A stretch of DNA of 64,000 nucleotides from Mollicutes bacterium (GCA_003553945.1 PWEL01000025.1:24401-88400); one strand, 5' to 3'; shown: positions 46,095 through 55,921, numbered from the stretch's first letter. The notes: generated by a model not told the origin, from the sequence alone. Program-made: numbers and translations.

Positions 46095-46123
46095 TTGACA
46101 TGCATCAAATTATACACTATAAT
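46095..46123 (+). promoter_or_regulatory. Perfect-consensus sigma-A promoter of the DUF2089 operon
   Basis: TTGACA (46095-46100) and TATAAT (46118-46123) separated by exactly 17 bp, both perfect matches, with AT-rich sequence upstream that could act as an UP element. The strongest-looking promoter in the window. Confidence 0.93.
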
Positions 46124-46167
46124 AACATTATCCCAGTTAAAAAGAAACCCTGAGAGGACGTTGCCCT

Positions 46168-46560
46168 ATGGAAGAAGAGATGCTGACAACGTTGCATAAC
46201 GGCGAGATCACCGCCATGGAGGCGTATGAATCACTCTATAGGTCAAAGCCTCCTGTGCCTTTCGAAAAGAAACACCTGAAACGGGCCCATTTCATCAAGA
46301 TGCGCATCCATCTGCCGAAAGAGTCAAGACGATTGAACCTTTTCCTGAAGACACTGTTCGCTTTTCCCCTGCCCATCTCCATCGCGAATCTCTTCCTGCG
46401 TCTGTCAATGAGGAATGACAAGCGAAGACGCAAATTTCAAAAGCACTTCGAGGATACAGCCATCGACACCGAACACCTGCCGAAAATGCTACGCTACGCA
46501 AGGCACACGCGCATCGACATCGAAAGCGACGATGCACGGATCCGCATCAGCATAAAATAA
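46168..46560 (+). CDS. SHOCT-like domain protein, first gene of the DUF2089 operon
   Basis: 130 aa, no named function. Residues 4-23 (L-H-N-G-E-I-T-A-M-E-A-Y-E-S-L) form the short two-helix SHOCT-like module. The C-terminus D-I-E-S-D-D-A-R-I-R-I-S-I-K closely matches D-I-E-S-D-D-G-D-I-V-E-I-Y-I-E of the third gene in the operon. The middle is basic and partly hydrophobic (L-F-A-F-P-L-P-I-S-I-A-N-L-F). GAGAGG lies about ten bases before the ATG. It is a likely paralogue of gene three and probably interacts with the other two products. Confidence 0.85.
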   Translation: MEEEMLTTLHNGEITAMEAYESLYRSKPPVPFEKKHLKRAHFIKMRIHLPKESRRLNLFLKTLFAFPLPISIANLFLRLSMRNDKRRRKFQKHFEDTAIDTEHLPKMLRYARHTRIDIESDDARIRISIK

Positions 46561-46574
46561 AGGAGTGGTTTCAC

Positions 46575-46943
46575 ATGCAAAAACGCGTCATCGGTGAGTG
46601 CCCCATCTGCGGACACGACTTGTTCGTCACCAAGCTCGAATGCTCCCACTGCCATAGCGAGATCAGTGGCAAGTTCCAGCTCTCGAAATTCAATTATCTC
46701 TCCAAGGAGAGCCTCTACTTCATCGAACTCTTCATCAAGAACAAGGGCAGCATCAAGCAGCTCGAGAAAGAGCTGAAAGTCTCCTACCCCACAGTCAAGA
46801 AGATGCTGAATGAAGTCATCGAGAACCTCGGATACAAGGTCGAGACACCGGACGATGACGACGAAGGCAATGAGGAAATCCTCAATCGCCTCGCAAGGGG
46901 CGAGATATCAAGCGAAGACGCACTGAAGATGTTGAAGGAGTGA
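46575..46943 (+). CDS. DUF2089-family zinc-ribbon/helix-turn-helix protein
   Basis: 122 aa. The N-terminal zinc ribbon is C-P-I-C-G-H...C-S-H-C-H; then comes the DUF2089 core with L-S-K-E-S-L-Y-F-I-E-L-F and a helix-turn-helix-like I-K-Q-L-E-K-E-L-K-V-S-Y-P-T-V-K-K-M-L-N-E-V that resembles sigma region 4, followed by a SHOCT-like tail I-L-N-R-L-A-R-G-E-I-S-S-E-D-A-L-K-M-L. It is probably a DNA-binding regulator; the family has no firmly known targets. AAAGGAG precedes the start. Middle gene of a three-gene operon. Confidence 0.92.
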   Translation: MQKRVIGECPICGHDLFVTKLECSHCHSEISGKFQLSKFNYLSKESLYFIELFIKNKGSIKQLEKELKVSYPTVKKMLNEVIENLGYKVETPDDDDEGNEEILNRLARGEISSEDALKMLKE

Positions 46944-46947
46944 TAGC

Positions 46948-47310
46948 GTGAGCCAGGAGAAGCTGAAAATCCTAGAGATGATCCAGAACAAGACCATCAC
47001 TCCCAAGGAGGGCGCCGAACTCCTGAAGGCCATTGAAGAGAAAAACGCTCCGCCGGCACCTAAGAAGGAAGCGTTCAGGATGTTCAAGATTCGAGTGAAA
47101 AGCAGCGACGGCGACAAAGTCAATGTCCAGATCCCCTTGGAGTTCGCGCGTATGGCGTTGAAATCGAAAAAAGGCATTCCGAAACTCGATGAAGTCGACG
47201 CCGATATCGATTTCGACCAGCTGCTCGACCTCATCGATTCAGGAACGGTCGGTAAACTCGTCGACATCGAGAGCGATGACGGAGACATCGTCGAGATCTA
47301 TATCGAATAG
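46948..47310 (+). CDS. SHOCT-like domain protein, third gene of the DUF2089 operon
   Basis: 120 aa. The N-terminal SHOCT-like module (I-L-E-M-I-Q-N-K-T-I-T-P-K-E-G-A-E-L-L-K-A-I) is followed by a small domain M-F-K-I-R-V-K-S-S-D-G-D-K-V-N-V-Q-I-P-L-E-F-A. Proteins of this type often accompany DUF2089 or DUF4097/YvlB genes. Length and layout parallel the first gene. The gap to the DUF2089 gene is 4 bases, so translation is coupled. A terminator follows directly. Confidence 0.88.
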   Translation: MSQEKLKILEMIQNKTITPKEGAELLKAIEEKNAPPAPKKEAFRMFKIRVKSSDGDKVNVQIPLEFARMALKSKKGIPKLDEVDADIDFDQLLDLIDSGTVGKLVDIESDDGDIVEIYIE

Positions 47311-47315
47311 AATAC

Positions 47316-47344
47316 AATCCCGAAGCGGCACGCTTCGGGATTTT
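47316..47344. terminator. Terminator between the DUF2089 operon and queA
   Basis: AATCCCGAAGCG-GCA-CGCTTCGGGATTTT, a long perfect stem between convergent genes, usable from both sides. Confidence 0.92.
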
Positions 47345-47349
47345 CATAT

Positions 47350-48387
47350 TCAGAGCTTTTCATCCGTAAGGAACATCGCATCACCGAAGGAAAAGAACCT
47401 GTACTTCTTCTCGACCGCCTCTTCGTAGGCATCAAGGATGATCTCGCGCGATGCGAACGCACTGACCATCATGAGCAATGTGGATTCGGGGAGATGGAAG
47501 TTGGTGAGCAGACAGTCGACGCAGCGGAATGTGTATCCAGGATAGATGAACAGGTCGCTCATGCCGCTCTTCGCTTCAATCAGGCCTTCACCATCGGCGA
47601 TAGTCTCGAGCGTCCGCGTCGAGGTAGTGCCGACAGCCACTACCCTTCGCCCGTCTCTTTTCGCTTCATTGATGCGTCGAGCTGTTTCACTGCCGACGGA
47701 ATAGTATTCTTCATGCATATGATGGTTTTCGACACGGTCGACCTTGACCGGACGGAACGTGCCCAGACCGACGTGCAGGGTGATGTGGACGATCTCTACG
47801 CCCATGTTGCGGATGGTACGGAGGTAATCCTCTGTGAAATGAAGGCCTGCGGTGGGTGCGGCGGCGCTCCCCTTCTCTCTGCGATAGACCGTCTGATAGC
47901 GCTCCGGGTCATCCAGGGTCTCATGGATATAGGGTGGAAGCGGCATCTCCCCGAGGTGATCGAGGATATCATAGAGATCCCCGTCATATTCCAGATCGAA
48001 ATCCCGAAGCCCCTCTTCCTTGACACGCACGCAGCGCATGAGAAGTTCGCCGTCCCCGAAGCTGAGCCGCGTTTCTTTTTTCACTCTCTTCGCATTGCCG
48101 ACGAGACATTCCCACCGGTCGGTGTCGACTTCGCGGAGAAAGAGCACCTCCACCACGGCATCCGTCTTCTCCTTGCGGCCGATGAGTCTCGCCGGAAGGA
48201 CGGCCGTGTCATTCAGCACAAGGACATCGCCTTTTCTAAGATATGTGTGAAACTCGGAGAACGCCGTGTGCCTCCGGGCGCCGTCGAAACGATTGAGGAC
48301 TAGAAGACGGGAGTCGAGACGATGTTTCAAGGGGCGCTGGGCGATGAGATGCTCAGGAAGATGATAGGAGAAATCTTTCGTCCTCAT
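47350..48387 (-). CDS. queA: S-adenosylmethionine:tRNA ribosyltransferase-isomerase
   Basis: 345 aa. QueA transfers and isomerises the ribosyl part of SAM onto preQ1-tRNA to give epoxyqueuosine. Typical segments: [45 protein letters not shown] and [16 protein letters not shown]. It overlaps the ruvB stop by 4 bases. The preQ1 insertion enzyme tgt is encoded 6 kb away. Confidence 0.97.
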   Translation of the reverse strand: MRTKDFSYHLPEHLIAQRPLKHRLDSRLLVLNRFDGARRHTAFSEFHTYLRKGDVLVLNDTAVLPARLIGRKEKTDAVVEVLFLREVDTDRWECLVGNAKRVKKETRLSFGDGELLMRCVRVKEEGLRDFDLEYDGDLYDILDHLGEMPLPPYIHETLDDPERYQTVYRREKGSAAAPTAGLHFTEDYLRTIRNMGVEIVHITLHVGLGTFRPVKVDRVENHHMHEEYYSVGSETARRINEAKRDGRRVVAVGTTSTRTLETIADGEGLIEAKSGMSDLFIYPGYTFRCVDCLLTNFHLPESTLLMMVSAFASREIILDAYEEAVEKKYRFFSFGDAMFLTDEKL

Positions 48388-49391
48388 TCGAACAGACCGC
48401 CCTGATAGGAGCGATTCAGATGCTTGTAGGCTTTCTCCGTAGCTTTCCGGCCTCTGGGTGTGCGATGAATGAAGCCGAGTTTGAGCAGATAGGGCTCGTA
48501 CACATCCTCGATCGTCGTCACTTCCTCTGATATGCTGGATGCAAGACTCTCGACACCGACGGGGCCGCCGTTGTAATTGTCGATAAGCCCTTCCAGGTAC
48601 GCATAGTCCTTCTGGTCGAGACCGACGCTGTCGATCTTCAATTTATCAAGCGCCTTCTGCGCGATAGCCAGATCGATCACACCTTCATTCAGCACATCCG
48701 CGAAATCACGGATCCGCCTGAACAGACGATTGACGATGCGCGGCGTGCCACGGCTCCGCTTCGCGATCTCCTCTATCGCTTGCTCATCGATTTCCGTCTC
48801 ATAGATGCGGGCGGTGCGCCCGCAGATCTCCCTGAGCGCCGCCTGGTCATAGTATTCGAGTTTGTGCACGACACCGAAGCGGTCCCTGAGCGGTGCCGTG
48901 AGGTCGCCGAAGCGGGTTGTCGCTCCGATCAACGTGAACGGCGGCAGATCGACACGGATCGATTTCGAAGTCTCTTCCTTGCCGACAATCAAATCGAGGG
49001 CGAAATCCTCCATCGCCGGATAGAGCACTTCCTCCACTACCCGGGGCAGGCGATGAATCTCGTCGATGAAAAGGATATCCCCGGGCTCCAGACTGGTCAG
49101 AAGCACGGCGAGATCCCCGCTTTTTTCAATCGCCGGGCCGCTCGCGGTCTTGATCTGAGCGTCGATCTCATTAGCGACTATGTGGGCGAGCGTCGTCTTC
49201 CCAAGGCCGGGCGGCCCGTATAAAAGCACATGATCGAGTGCTTCTTTCCTGTTTTTTGCGGCCTTTATGAAGACATCCATCATTTCCTTGACATGCTCCT
49301 GGCCGATGTATTCCTTTAGATACTGCGGACGAAGGTCCACTTGCGCAACATCTTCATTTCGGGCTTCGCCCGACACGATGCGTTCTGACAT
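48384..49391 (-). CDS. ruvB: Holliday junction branch migration helicase RuvB
   Basis: 335 aa AAA+ motor. [12 protein letters not shown] near residue 20, Walker [10 protein letters not shown] near residue 58, Walker [11 protein letters not shown], the arginine finger in [14 protein letters not shown], and the C-terminal winged helix (H-R-T-P-R-G-R). The start at 49391 has AGAGGTGA; the in-frame ATG five codons upstream has none. ruvA is not adjacent. Works with RecU (19.6 kb). Confidence 0.97.
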   Translation of the reverse strand: MSERIVSGEARNEDVAQVDLRPQYLKEYIGQEHVKEMMDVFIKAAKNRKEALDHVLLYGPPGLGKTTLAHIVANEIDAQIKTASGPAIEKSGDLAVLLTSLEPGDILFIDEIHRLPRVVEEVLYPAMEDFALDLIVGKEETSKSIRVDLPPFTLIGATTRFGDLTAPLRDRFGVVHKLEYYDQAALREICGRTARIYETEIDEQAIEEIAKRSRGTPRIVNRLFRRIRDFADVLNEGVIDLAIAQKALDKLKIDSVGLDQKDYAYLEGLIDNYNGGPVGVESLASSISEEVTTIEDVYEPYLLKLGFIHRTPRGRKATEKAYKHLNRSYQGGLFE

Positions 49392-49463
49392 GTTCTCACC
49401 TCTCATTTAAGAATTATACACGAATATGCGCATTTTACAAATGAAAACAGGCGTTTCCCTGCG

Positions 49464-49492
49464 TTGTGTTCACGCGCTGCATGTGATAAAAT
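49464..49492 (+). promoter_or_regulatory. Promoter of the giant coiled-coil operon
   Basis: TTGTGT (49464-49469) and TAAAAT (49487-49492), 17 bp apart, about 50 bases before the first coiled-coil ORF start. Confidence 0.6.
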
Positions 49493-49541
49493 AAGGAAAA
49501 GTGAAATCGCTTGTGAAAGCCGTTCAGCAAGGAGGGGCCCT

Positions 49542-52500
49542 ATGAGCGAGAACAGACGGGCGGAGAGCCTTGAACGCACTCTCTATCTCATAGAGAAAGA
49601 TTATCAGACACGCATATCCCCTCATCAGAAGGAGCTCAACGACCTTAAGCAGGAGTATGAGCGCGCACTTTCGCATGCGCAGAAAGCGTTCGAGGAAAAC
49701 GAACGGCATTTCCAGGAACAGCTTTCCAAGACGAAAAAGGCCTACCAGCAGAAAAAGAAAACCATCGAAGAAGATTACGAAGAACAGCGCAGAAAACAAC
49801 GCCGTCGCATCGAGGACAACCGCAGGGAATCCGAGAAGGAAATCGAAAGGCTGAAACAACAGCACGCTGAAGAGATCGACACCATCGATCAAGCCATCAA
49901 GGCAATAGATGACGACATGGCGCAAAAAGCCGAAGCCATAGAGGAGAACTATAAGGAAAACGCCAGGACCTATCAGGAAAAAATCGACCTCTATGAAGAG
50001 AACCTGAACAAGAACCGCGACAAAAGCGACGAGCAGCTGAAAGAAAGCGTCCAGTCCCTCAAGGACGTGCTCGAGGAAGAACGCAGCGCACTCGAGGCGC
50101 TTGAAGGCAATGTCGAAGATGACTTCAAGGAGCTATTGAAGCGTACGCAGGAAATGCTCAAAAGCGCCAGACAATCCGCGAAAAAGCACGACAGCTCCCT
50201 GCAGCACCGCATCAACATGATGCGCCGTGATATCAACCAGACCGTCAAGGACATCTCCTCGCTTCTCGCCAAATCCCGCGAGAGGCTGAAGCAACCCTTC
50301 GACGACTTCACCCGCTCCCTCAAGGATGTCACGTCCTATTTCGAAACCTATAGAAAAGACCTCAAAAAAGCCATCCAGCAGGATGTCAACGCTGAGCGCG
50401 CCCGCCTCAACAACATGCTCAAGGAAGAGGACCTTGACAAGAAGACCCAAAAGAACCTCCAGCATCAGATCCAGCTCAACAATATGCGGCAGAAAGCGCT
50501 CAATGACCACACGGACGCGCTGAATGAGACCATCGGGCGCACGCTCGGCATGTTCACAGAACTCGCCGAGGAGACCTACGAGACCATCGAAACCTCCATC
50601 GACCAGCACGAGACGCATATCAAGGCGCACCAGCAGCGATTGAAACGGAAATTCGACCTCTTTCAGGACAAAAGCGGCCAGCTACTGAAGGCCATCGAGA
50701 CATTCTACGACTCCCACCCGCTGGAAAAGAACATAGAGCAGATGAGGGCGCACTACACTGAACTTCTGAAGGCGCTCCACACCTTTGAAATCCAGCGCCT
50801 CCGCGAGATCATCAACACCACGGAGACCCTGAGGCCCATCCATGCAGAGATCGACCAGCTACGATTCAACCTCGATATCAAAGGCGCCGTCCGGGAGATC
50901 AGAATCACAGAAGCCAAGAAAGCGATCGACAAGGAGGACGCCCTGCTCAAGCTGAGGATGAAGAAAGCCCAGAAAGAGCACGAGCGCACCATCGCCGCCA
51001 TAGAACACGATTTCACCGTGAAAGAGGCCACCATCCAGAACGAGATCCACAACGCCAAGGAACAACAGATCCTGAGCGATATAGACGCACGCGAGACAAA
51101 AGACCTGAACACCCTCGAAAACGACACTGAAACCGAAAAGGCGCGCCTTCGCTACGCGCTCCGGGAACGTCATGCAAAGACGGACCGCAAACAGATCGAC
51201 ACCCGCTGGCGCATCGAGAACAAGCGCATCGAGACTGAACACGCCATCGATGTCCTGGAGACACAAAAGACGCGCGAAGTGCAGCTCGCCGAAGCCAAGG
51301 CCTCCTATGAGAACAACGCGCTCACCTACGAACTTGAAATCGACAAGCACCTGCAGGACCATAGACGACTCGAAAAAAACATCGAGGAAAAGGAGCGCCG
51401 CATCGAGGCCGATTATAAAGAGGCGCTCAATGATGTCGAGCATAAATACAATACAGAAATCAAGAAACTCAATGCAAAACTCGACGCCCTCGACAAAAAC
51501 CACGAGGAACGCCTCGACTTCATCGACCGCGCGCTGAAAAGGGAGACAGAACAGGCGCGCAGGCACATCGCGCACATCGAGGAGAAAAAAGCGGCGCGCA
51601 AAGCCCCGCTTGAAGAGAAGGCCGGAACGATCAAAGACACGCTCGAGCAACACCAAGCGACACTCAAGGAAGATGAACCGTCACTCAGCGGACTGCTCGC
51701 CATCGCAAAACCAAATTTCAAGGCCTCAATCGAATCCTTCATACAGCTTTCCAGCGACACGTTGAAAGAAGCACACAGTTTAAGCAACGACCTTGCACTC
51801 GAACAAGGCGCACGCAGGGAATCGCGTCTCAAGCAGCACTATGAACGCGCCGTGAAGACCTACGACGCACGCAGACGAAAAGCCCTGGACACGCTGGAAA
51901 AAGCATACGCGAAGACACTCGGGGCGATCCGGCAGTACAGAAACGTCCCCCTCGATGTCTTGAAACAACACCTCTCTCAGCTGAACGAGACCCTTGAAAC
52001 CCTTCTTGAAAACCATGCCGACGAGACATACACCACCCTTGATACGCTCTTCGAACCGCTCACCGAAACGGACGAAAAACAGATTGAGCGGGCGGAGGCC
52101 TCGCACGTCAAAGCCAAGGAAGAGGCAAAAGCCGACCTCGCCGAAGAGAAGGCCTCCCTCGAAAAAGCCATCGAAGAGGCGAAACGCACCCACAAAGAGA
52201 GGAAAGAGGAGATCCAACGGGCGATCGATGCGGAGAAATCCGAACAGCTAGACACCCTCAGACAGAAGGAAGCCTCGCTCCAGGAGACCATCGATGCCCT
52301 CCGGAACAGCCTGGATGAAACCAAGAGTATCTATGAAAAGGAAAAGAGCGAAATAGAGTCAGCCTATGAACAACGCCTCGAGACAAAGAAAGAGGAAAAA
52401 GCACGGCGCCTCAGAGACACAGAGACGAAATACACCAAGCAGAAGGAAAAGACGGATGCACGCTTGAAGGAGGCGGAAAAAATCCTTCAATACGCCGAAG

Positions 52501-53003
52501 AACGGGCGGAAGCCGAGGCGGAGGACATCGCCCTGACGTTGAAAAGGGCGATGGAATCCCATCAGAACACCTATGAGCAATTATATAATGACAGACAGCA
52601 CGCCCTTGAAACCCTGCAACAGGAGAAGGACGACCAAATAGACGAGGAGAACCAGGCCCTCAAGAAGCGCACCGACGAGTTCGAGAACCGTATCCTCGAC
52701 ACCAACGCCAGGCTCGATGCGCGAATCGAAACGATCAACCGGGAGCTCGAGGATGAATCGCGCATCGAGTCCAACAGAAAAGAACGTCTTGAAGAGAGCG
52801 TGCGCGAATACGAACAGAAGCTAGAGAAGAATCTCGAAGACGCTTTCAGCACATTGCAGCGCACCTTCGAAGACATTCGGGGGAAAGACCTTCTCGCTAC
52901 ACCCCCCCTCTCCATCGACACGCTCTTCAAAGCTGAAAAGGACCTTGTCGATGCCTACATAAAAGAGACCATCGAGTCGCTTCGAACTTCCTCTTCCGAG
53001 TGA
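49542..53003 (+). CDS. Giant coiled-coil protein A, function unknown
   Basis: About 1,153 aa, almost wholly heptad-rich helix with very high Glu, Lys, Arg and Gln content. I see no Cys or Trp, no signal peptide, no membrane helix and no Walker A motif, so it is not an SMC, RecN or MukB ATPase. Less charged breaks occur near residues 400-470 (around F-Y-D-S-H-P), near 740-770 (around L-A-I-A-K-P-N-F-K) and around 830-870, perhaps hinges. The C-terminus ends S-I-D-T-L-F-K-A-E-K-D-L-V-D-A. AAGGAGG precedes the ATG at 49542. It is paired with coiled-coil protein B 15 bases downstream. A cytoskeletal or nucleoid-structural role is conceivable, but nothing in the sequence fixes it. Confidence 0.88.
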   Translation: MSENRRAESLERTLYLIEKDYQTRISPHQKELNDLKQEYERALSHAQKAFEENERHFQEQLSKTKKAYQQKKKTIEEDYEEQRRKQRRRIEDNRRESEKEIERLKQQHAEEIDTIDQAIKAIDDDMAQKAEAIEENYKENARTYQEKIDLYEENLNKNRDKSDEQLKESVQSLKDVLEEERSALEALEGNVEDDFKELLKRTQEMLKSARQSAKKHDSSLQHRINMMRRDINQTVKDISSLLAKSRERLKQPFDDFTRSLKDVTSYFETYRKDLKKAIQQDVNAERARLNNMLKEEDLDKKTQKNLQHQIQLNNMRQKALNDHTDALNETIGRTLGMFTELAEETYETIETSIDQHETHIKAHQQRLKRKFDLFQDKSGQLLKAIETFYDSHPLEKNIEQMRAHYTELLKALHTFEIQRLREIINTTETLRPIHAEIDQLRFNLDIKGAVREIRITEAKKAIDKEDALLKLRMKKAQKEHERTIAAIEHDFTVKEATIQNEIHNAKEQQILSDIDARETKDLNTLENDTETEKARLRYALRERHAKTDRKQIDTRWRIENKRIETEHAIDVLETQKTREVQLAEAKASYENNALTYELEIDKHLQDHRRLEKNIEEKERRIEADYKEALNDVEHKYNTEIKKLNAKLDALDKNHEERLDFIDRALKRETEQARRHIAHIEEKKAARKAPLEEKAGTIKDTLEQHQATLKEDEPSLSGLLAIAKPNFKASIESFIQLSSDTLKEAHSLSNDLALEQGARRESRLKQHYERAVKTYDARRRKALDTLEKAYAKTLGAIRQYRNVPLDVLKQHLSQLNETLETLLENHADETYTTLDTLFEPLTETDEKQIERAEASHVKAKEEAKADLAEEKASLEKAIEEAKRTHKERKEEIQRAIDAEKSEQLDTLRQKEASLQETIDALRNSLDETKSIYEKEKSEIESAYEQRLETKKEEKARRLRDTETKYTKQKEKTDARLKEAEKILQYAEERAEAEAEDIALTLKRAMESHQNTYEQLYNDRQHALETLQQEKDDQIDEENQALKKRTDEFENRILDTNARLDARIETINRELEDESRIESNRKERLEESVREYEQKLEKNLEDAFSTLQRTFEDIRGKDLLATPPLSIDTLFKAEKDLVDAYIKETIESLRTSSSE

Positions 53004-53018
53004 GAAAGGAGTCTCACC

Positions 53019-55898
53019 ATGGCTAAACGCGACCTTGACAAGCCCAAAAACAAACGCATGACCTCTTTAGTCGATGAGAATCTGCAGAAGGAGAGCGAAC
53101 TCCTGCAGACGCTCATCAAAGAGGTCGTTGAAGCGAACGACAAGGTCAAGGCCGCTCATGAGGAACGCGAACAAAAGACCAACGAGAGACTCGAGAATCT
53201 GGAAAAGGACATCGAACGGCTGAAAGAAGAGATCGACAACATCGAACAAGAGACCACGCTCAAGCAGCTCAACCACCTGCTCGATTCAAAAGACCGCATC
53301 TTCAATGCCCTCGAGACGATGCGCTCTCACTACACCGACACCTTTCTCTCCCGCGACAGCGCCCTCAAAAGCGAAGGCGTAAGGCAGACGCTCCTCTCCG
53401 TCATCGACGAATACGCCGCATCTATCGCCGACCCCGCCCCTTTCTTCCGGTCCTTCAACGACACCATGGCCGCTTTCATCGAAGACATCTTCGAAAGCGC
53501 CGAGAAACATTTCTCGGGCTACTATTTAGAAGAGGACCGCACCGAGGAGCTCCTCACTACCCTTGAGACGAACATGAAGTCATTAAAACAGCGTTTCGAC
53601 GACCTGCTTCCCTCGCTCAAGGCCCTGCTTGAAGAAAGAGGGCACATGCTGCTCGAATCCTCGGACGATACGGATTTGAAAACGCGCATCGAAGAGACGG
53701 CTTCCGAGCGCACCATCGCGCTTGATGAAAAGGAGAAACACCTGAAGGAAACCCATGAGGAAGCCATCGCCGCCATCGATGAACAGATAGAGAACATACG
53801 GCAGGACACTCTGGAGGCCCTCAGGGAGAAGCACGCAAAACGGCTAGAAGAGGAAAAAGCGACGAAGACAGGCATTGAAAAGGACCTGGGTCAGCTCCGC
53901 CTCGATATCATACGTGCCGAGAAGGATGGCGAAGAGACCCGTATGAAGGAGCTCCTCAAGACATACGATAAAAAGAAACATGCACTCGAAAACCTCTTTG
54001 AGGAGAAACTGGCGAAAAAGGCGGAGAAAAAGACCAGAACCGAACGTGAAAAACTCTATAAGAAACGCCTCAAAGAAGAGATGAACTATACGAAGGCCGC
54101 TTACGACCTCCGCTACGAACGGGAGAGGGAGAACATCCGGTTGAGCGATTCAGAGGAACTCTTCAAGCTCAAGGAGGATGAAGCGGCGCTCGCGAAGGAT
54201 TTCACCTTCAACAGGCAATTCATCGATGCCCTTGAAGAGAAGCTCGACGACTTCGAGACCTTCCAGAACGAGGTCATGCTTTTCATCGAATCATTCCACA
54301 AGCTTCTGCTCGAGAACGAAGCGACATTCCTGAACACCGCCATCAAGCAGACCGAGAAGCTTTCGGAATTGAAACGCGACCTCAAGGAAGCCCAACTCAA
54401 ACTCTCTAAGCATTTCAAGCTCAGATATCTCGAACAAAGGCGCAGCAAAGCCCGCCTCGAACACGCCATCAAGGAAATCGCCGAGAACATCAGGCATCAT
54501 CAGGCGCTTTCGAAAGTCGACAAGCACCTCATCGACAGCGACAAGCAGGCGAGCATCGAAAGGCTGAACGCTGAAGAACAGCTGCAGAAGGAACGTATCG
54601 AGCAAGAGAGTCTCATCGAACTCGCCGACAAGGAATACGAACTCCAGCTGCTCAAGATCAAATCCCTCTATGACAATGAGATGGACCTCACGAAGGCGCA
54701 ATCAAGCCGCCTTGAAATCGGCCAGGGCGTCAACAAGGTCATGGTGAGCACGACCATCGAAAGCCAGATTCATTTCGCCAGACAACAGATCAAATTCGCT
54801 GAAGAAGAATACCGCCTGCGCCTCGAGAACATAGACCGCTCCTTGAAGAAAGAGCTCGAATACGCCGAAGAGAAACGGGACTCGCACCGCCAGAAATACC
54901 GGACCGACATCCACAACCTCACCCAGGAGAGGGACCGCAAGCTTGAAGACATTGAATACAAACTCGCCCTCTTCACGAAGGAGAAGGAACGCAAGGAACT
55001 CGAAGAGAAAAAGCAGCGCATCCAGGAAACCTACCAGGAACGCATAGACGCCGTCAAGGAACAGGAAAAGAACGACCCCTATGTCCTCCGCTATCAAAAG
55101 CAGATCGACGCCGCAAAAGCCCGGGCTGAAAAGGCGAAGGCCGACGCGGAGAAACTCAAGGAACGCACCCAGTCCACTTTCAAGCGCATGCTCGAGGCCT
55201 CCGAAGAGAAACTGGGCCACTTCGAGGAGAGCACCGATGATTCAGGCCTCTCCCCCTACATCGAGGAACAGGCTGGCACTACAGCGAAGAAGCGCTATGA
55301 GGACGCACTCGAGGATATCAAGTCCACATACGAGGAGAAAGTCTCGAAACCGAAGGAACGCCTCAAGTCCATCCAGAAAAGACTCGATGAACTGCGCGGC
55401 ACTCATGAGGGCGACAAGGAGGACATTGCCTCGCGACGTGAACAACTCCTCGAAAAGCACAAAGGCATCCTTCAAAGCGAACGCGGGAAGCTTGATGAAA
55501 CGTTGCAGTCGATCGACAAGGAGGAAGAGCGGTTCCTCAAACAGACAAACGACGTCGAAGCCTCGCTGGATGACACACGTCCCCCCCTGAATATACAGCC
55601 ATTGAAACGCGAGCTCGCAAAACGAATCGAGCAGTTGAAACGGAGCCAGGAAAGCAAGAGGAATGCGCAGCGGGACACATTGAAGAAAGCTATCGATAAG
55701 CGCAGGAAAGAACTCAGGAACATGCGCGGATCACTCGATTCGCATCTCGAGAAGACCCACAAGGCCTACAAGCGGTTCGTACACAAGGCCACCGACTCCC
55801 AGCGCCGCCGCCAGAGAAAAGCCAGACGACGGATCATGAGGGAAAAGCGGAAAGCGCTCAAAAAGCTCAAAGAACGCTATAAGGAGTCGGACACTTGA
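53019..55898 (+). CDS. Giant coiled-coil protein B, function unknown
   Basis: 959 aa, nearly all coiled coil. The head starts A-K-R-D-L-D-K-P-K-N-K-R-M-T-S-L-V; a more compact, less charged region with aromatic residues lies near 110-175 (P-A-P-F-F-R-S-F-N-D-T-M-A-A-F) and again near 420 (M-L-F-I-E-S-F-H-K). The last 35 residues are very basic (R-R-R-Q-R-K-A-R-R-R-I-M-R-E-K-R), suggesting contact with nucleic acid or acidic lipids. I see no Cys or Trp and no ATPase motif. AAAGGAG precedes the start. It probably forms a complex with protein A, with which it shares an operon and terminator. Confidence 0.88.
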   Translation: MAKRDLDKPKNKRMTSLVDENLQKESELLQTLIKEVVEANDKVKAAHEEREQKTNERLENLEKDIERLKEEIDNIEQETTLKQLNHLLDSKDRIFNALETMRSHYTDTFLSRDSALKSEGVRQTLLSVIDEYAASIADPAPFFRSFNDTMAAFIEDIFESAEKHFSGYYLEEDRTEELLTTLETNMKSLKQRFDDLLPSLKALLEERGHMLLESSDDTDLKTRIEETASERTIALDEKEKHLKETHEEAIAAIDEQIENIRQDTLEALREKHAKRLEEEKATKTGIEKDLGQLRLDIIRAEKDGEETRMKELLKTYDKKKHALENLFEEKLAKKAEKKTRTEREKLYKKRLKEEMNYTKAAYDLRYERERENIRLSDSEELFKLKEDEAALAKDFTFNRQFIDALEEKLDDFETFQNEVMLFIESFHKLLLENEATFLNTAIKQTEKLSELKRDLKEAQLKLSKHFKLRYLEQRRSKARLEHAIKEIAENIRHHQALSKVDKHLIDSDKQASIERLNAEEQLQKERIEQESLIELADKEYELQLLKIKSLYDNEMDLTKAQSSRLEIGQGVNKVMVSTTIESQIHFARQQIKFAEEEYRLRLENIDRSLKKELEYAEEKRDSHRQKYRTDIHNLTQERDRKLEDIEYKLALFTKEKERKELEEKKQRIQETYQERIDAVKEQEKNDPYVLRYQKQIDAAKARAEKAKADAEKLKERTQSTFKRMLEASEEKLGHFEESTDDSGLSPYIEEQAGTTAKKRYEDALEDIKSTYEEKVSKPKERLKSIQKRLDELRGTHEGDKEDIASRREQLLEKHKGILQSERGKLDETLQSIDKEEERFLKQTNDVEASLDDTRPPLNIQPLKRELAKRIEQLKRSQESKRNAQRDTLKKAIDKRRKELRNMRGSLDSHLEKTHKAYKRFVHKATDSQRRRQRKARRRIMREKRKALKKLKERYKESDT

Positions 55899-55921
55899 TA
55901 CCGGTGGAAGACTGCCATAAG

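Noticed and set aside
49542..55898. Calling the giant coiled-coil proteins SMC, RecN or SbcC
   Set aside because: No Walker A, signature or Walker B motif at either end and no hinge-domain sequence.
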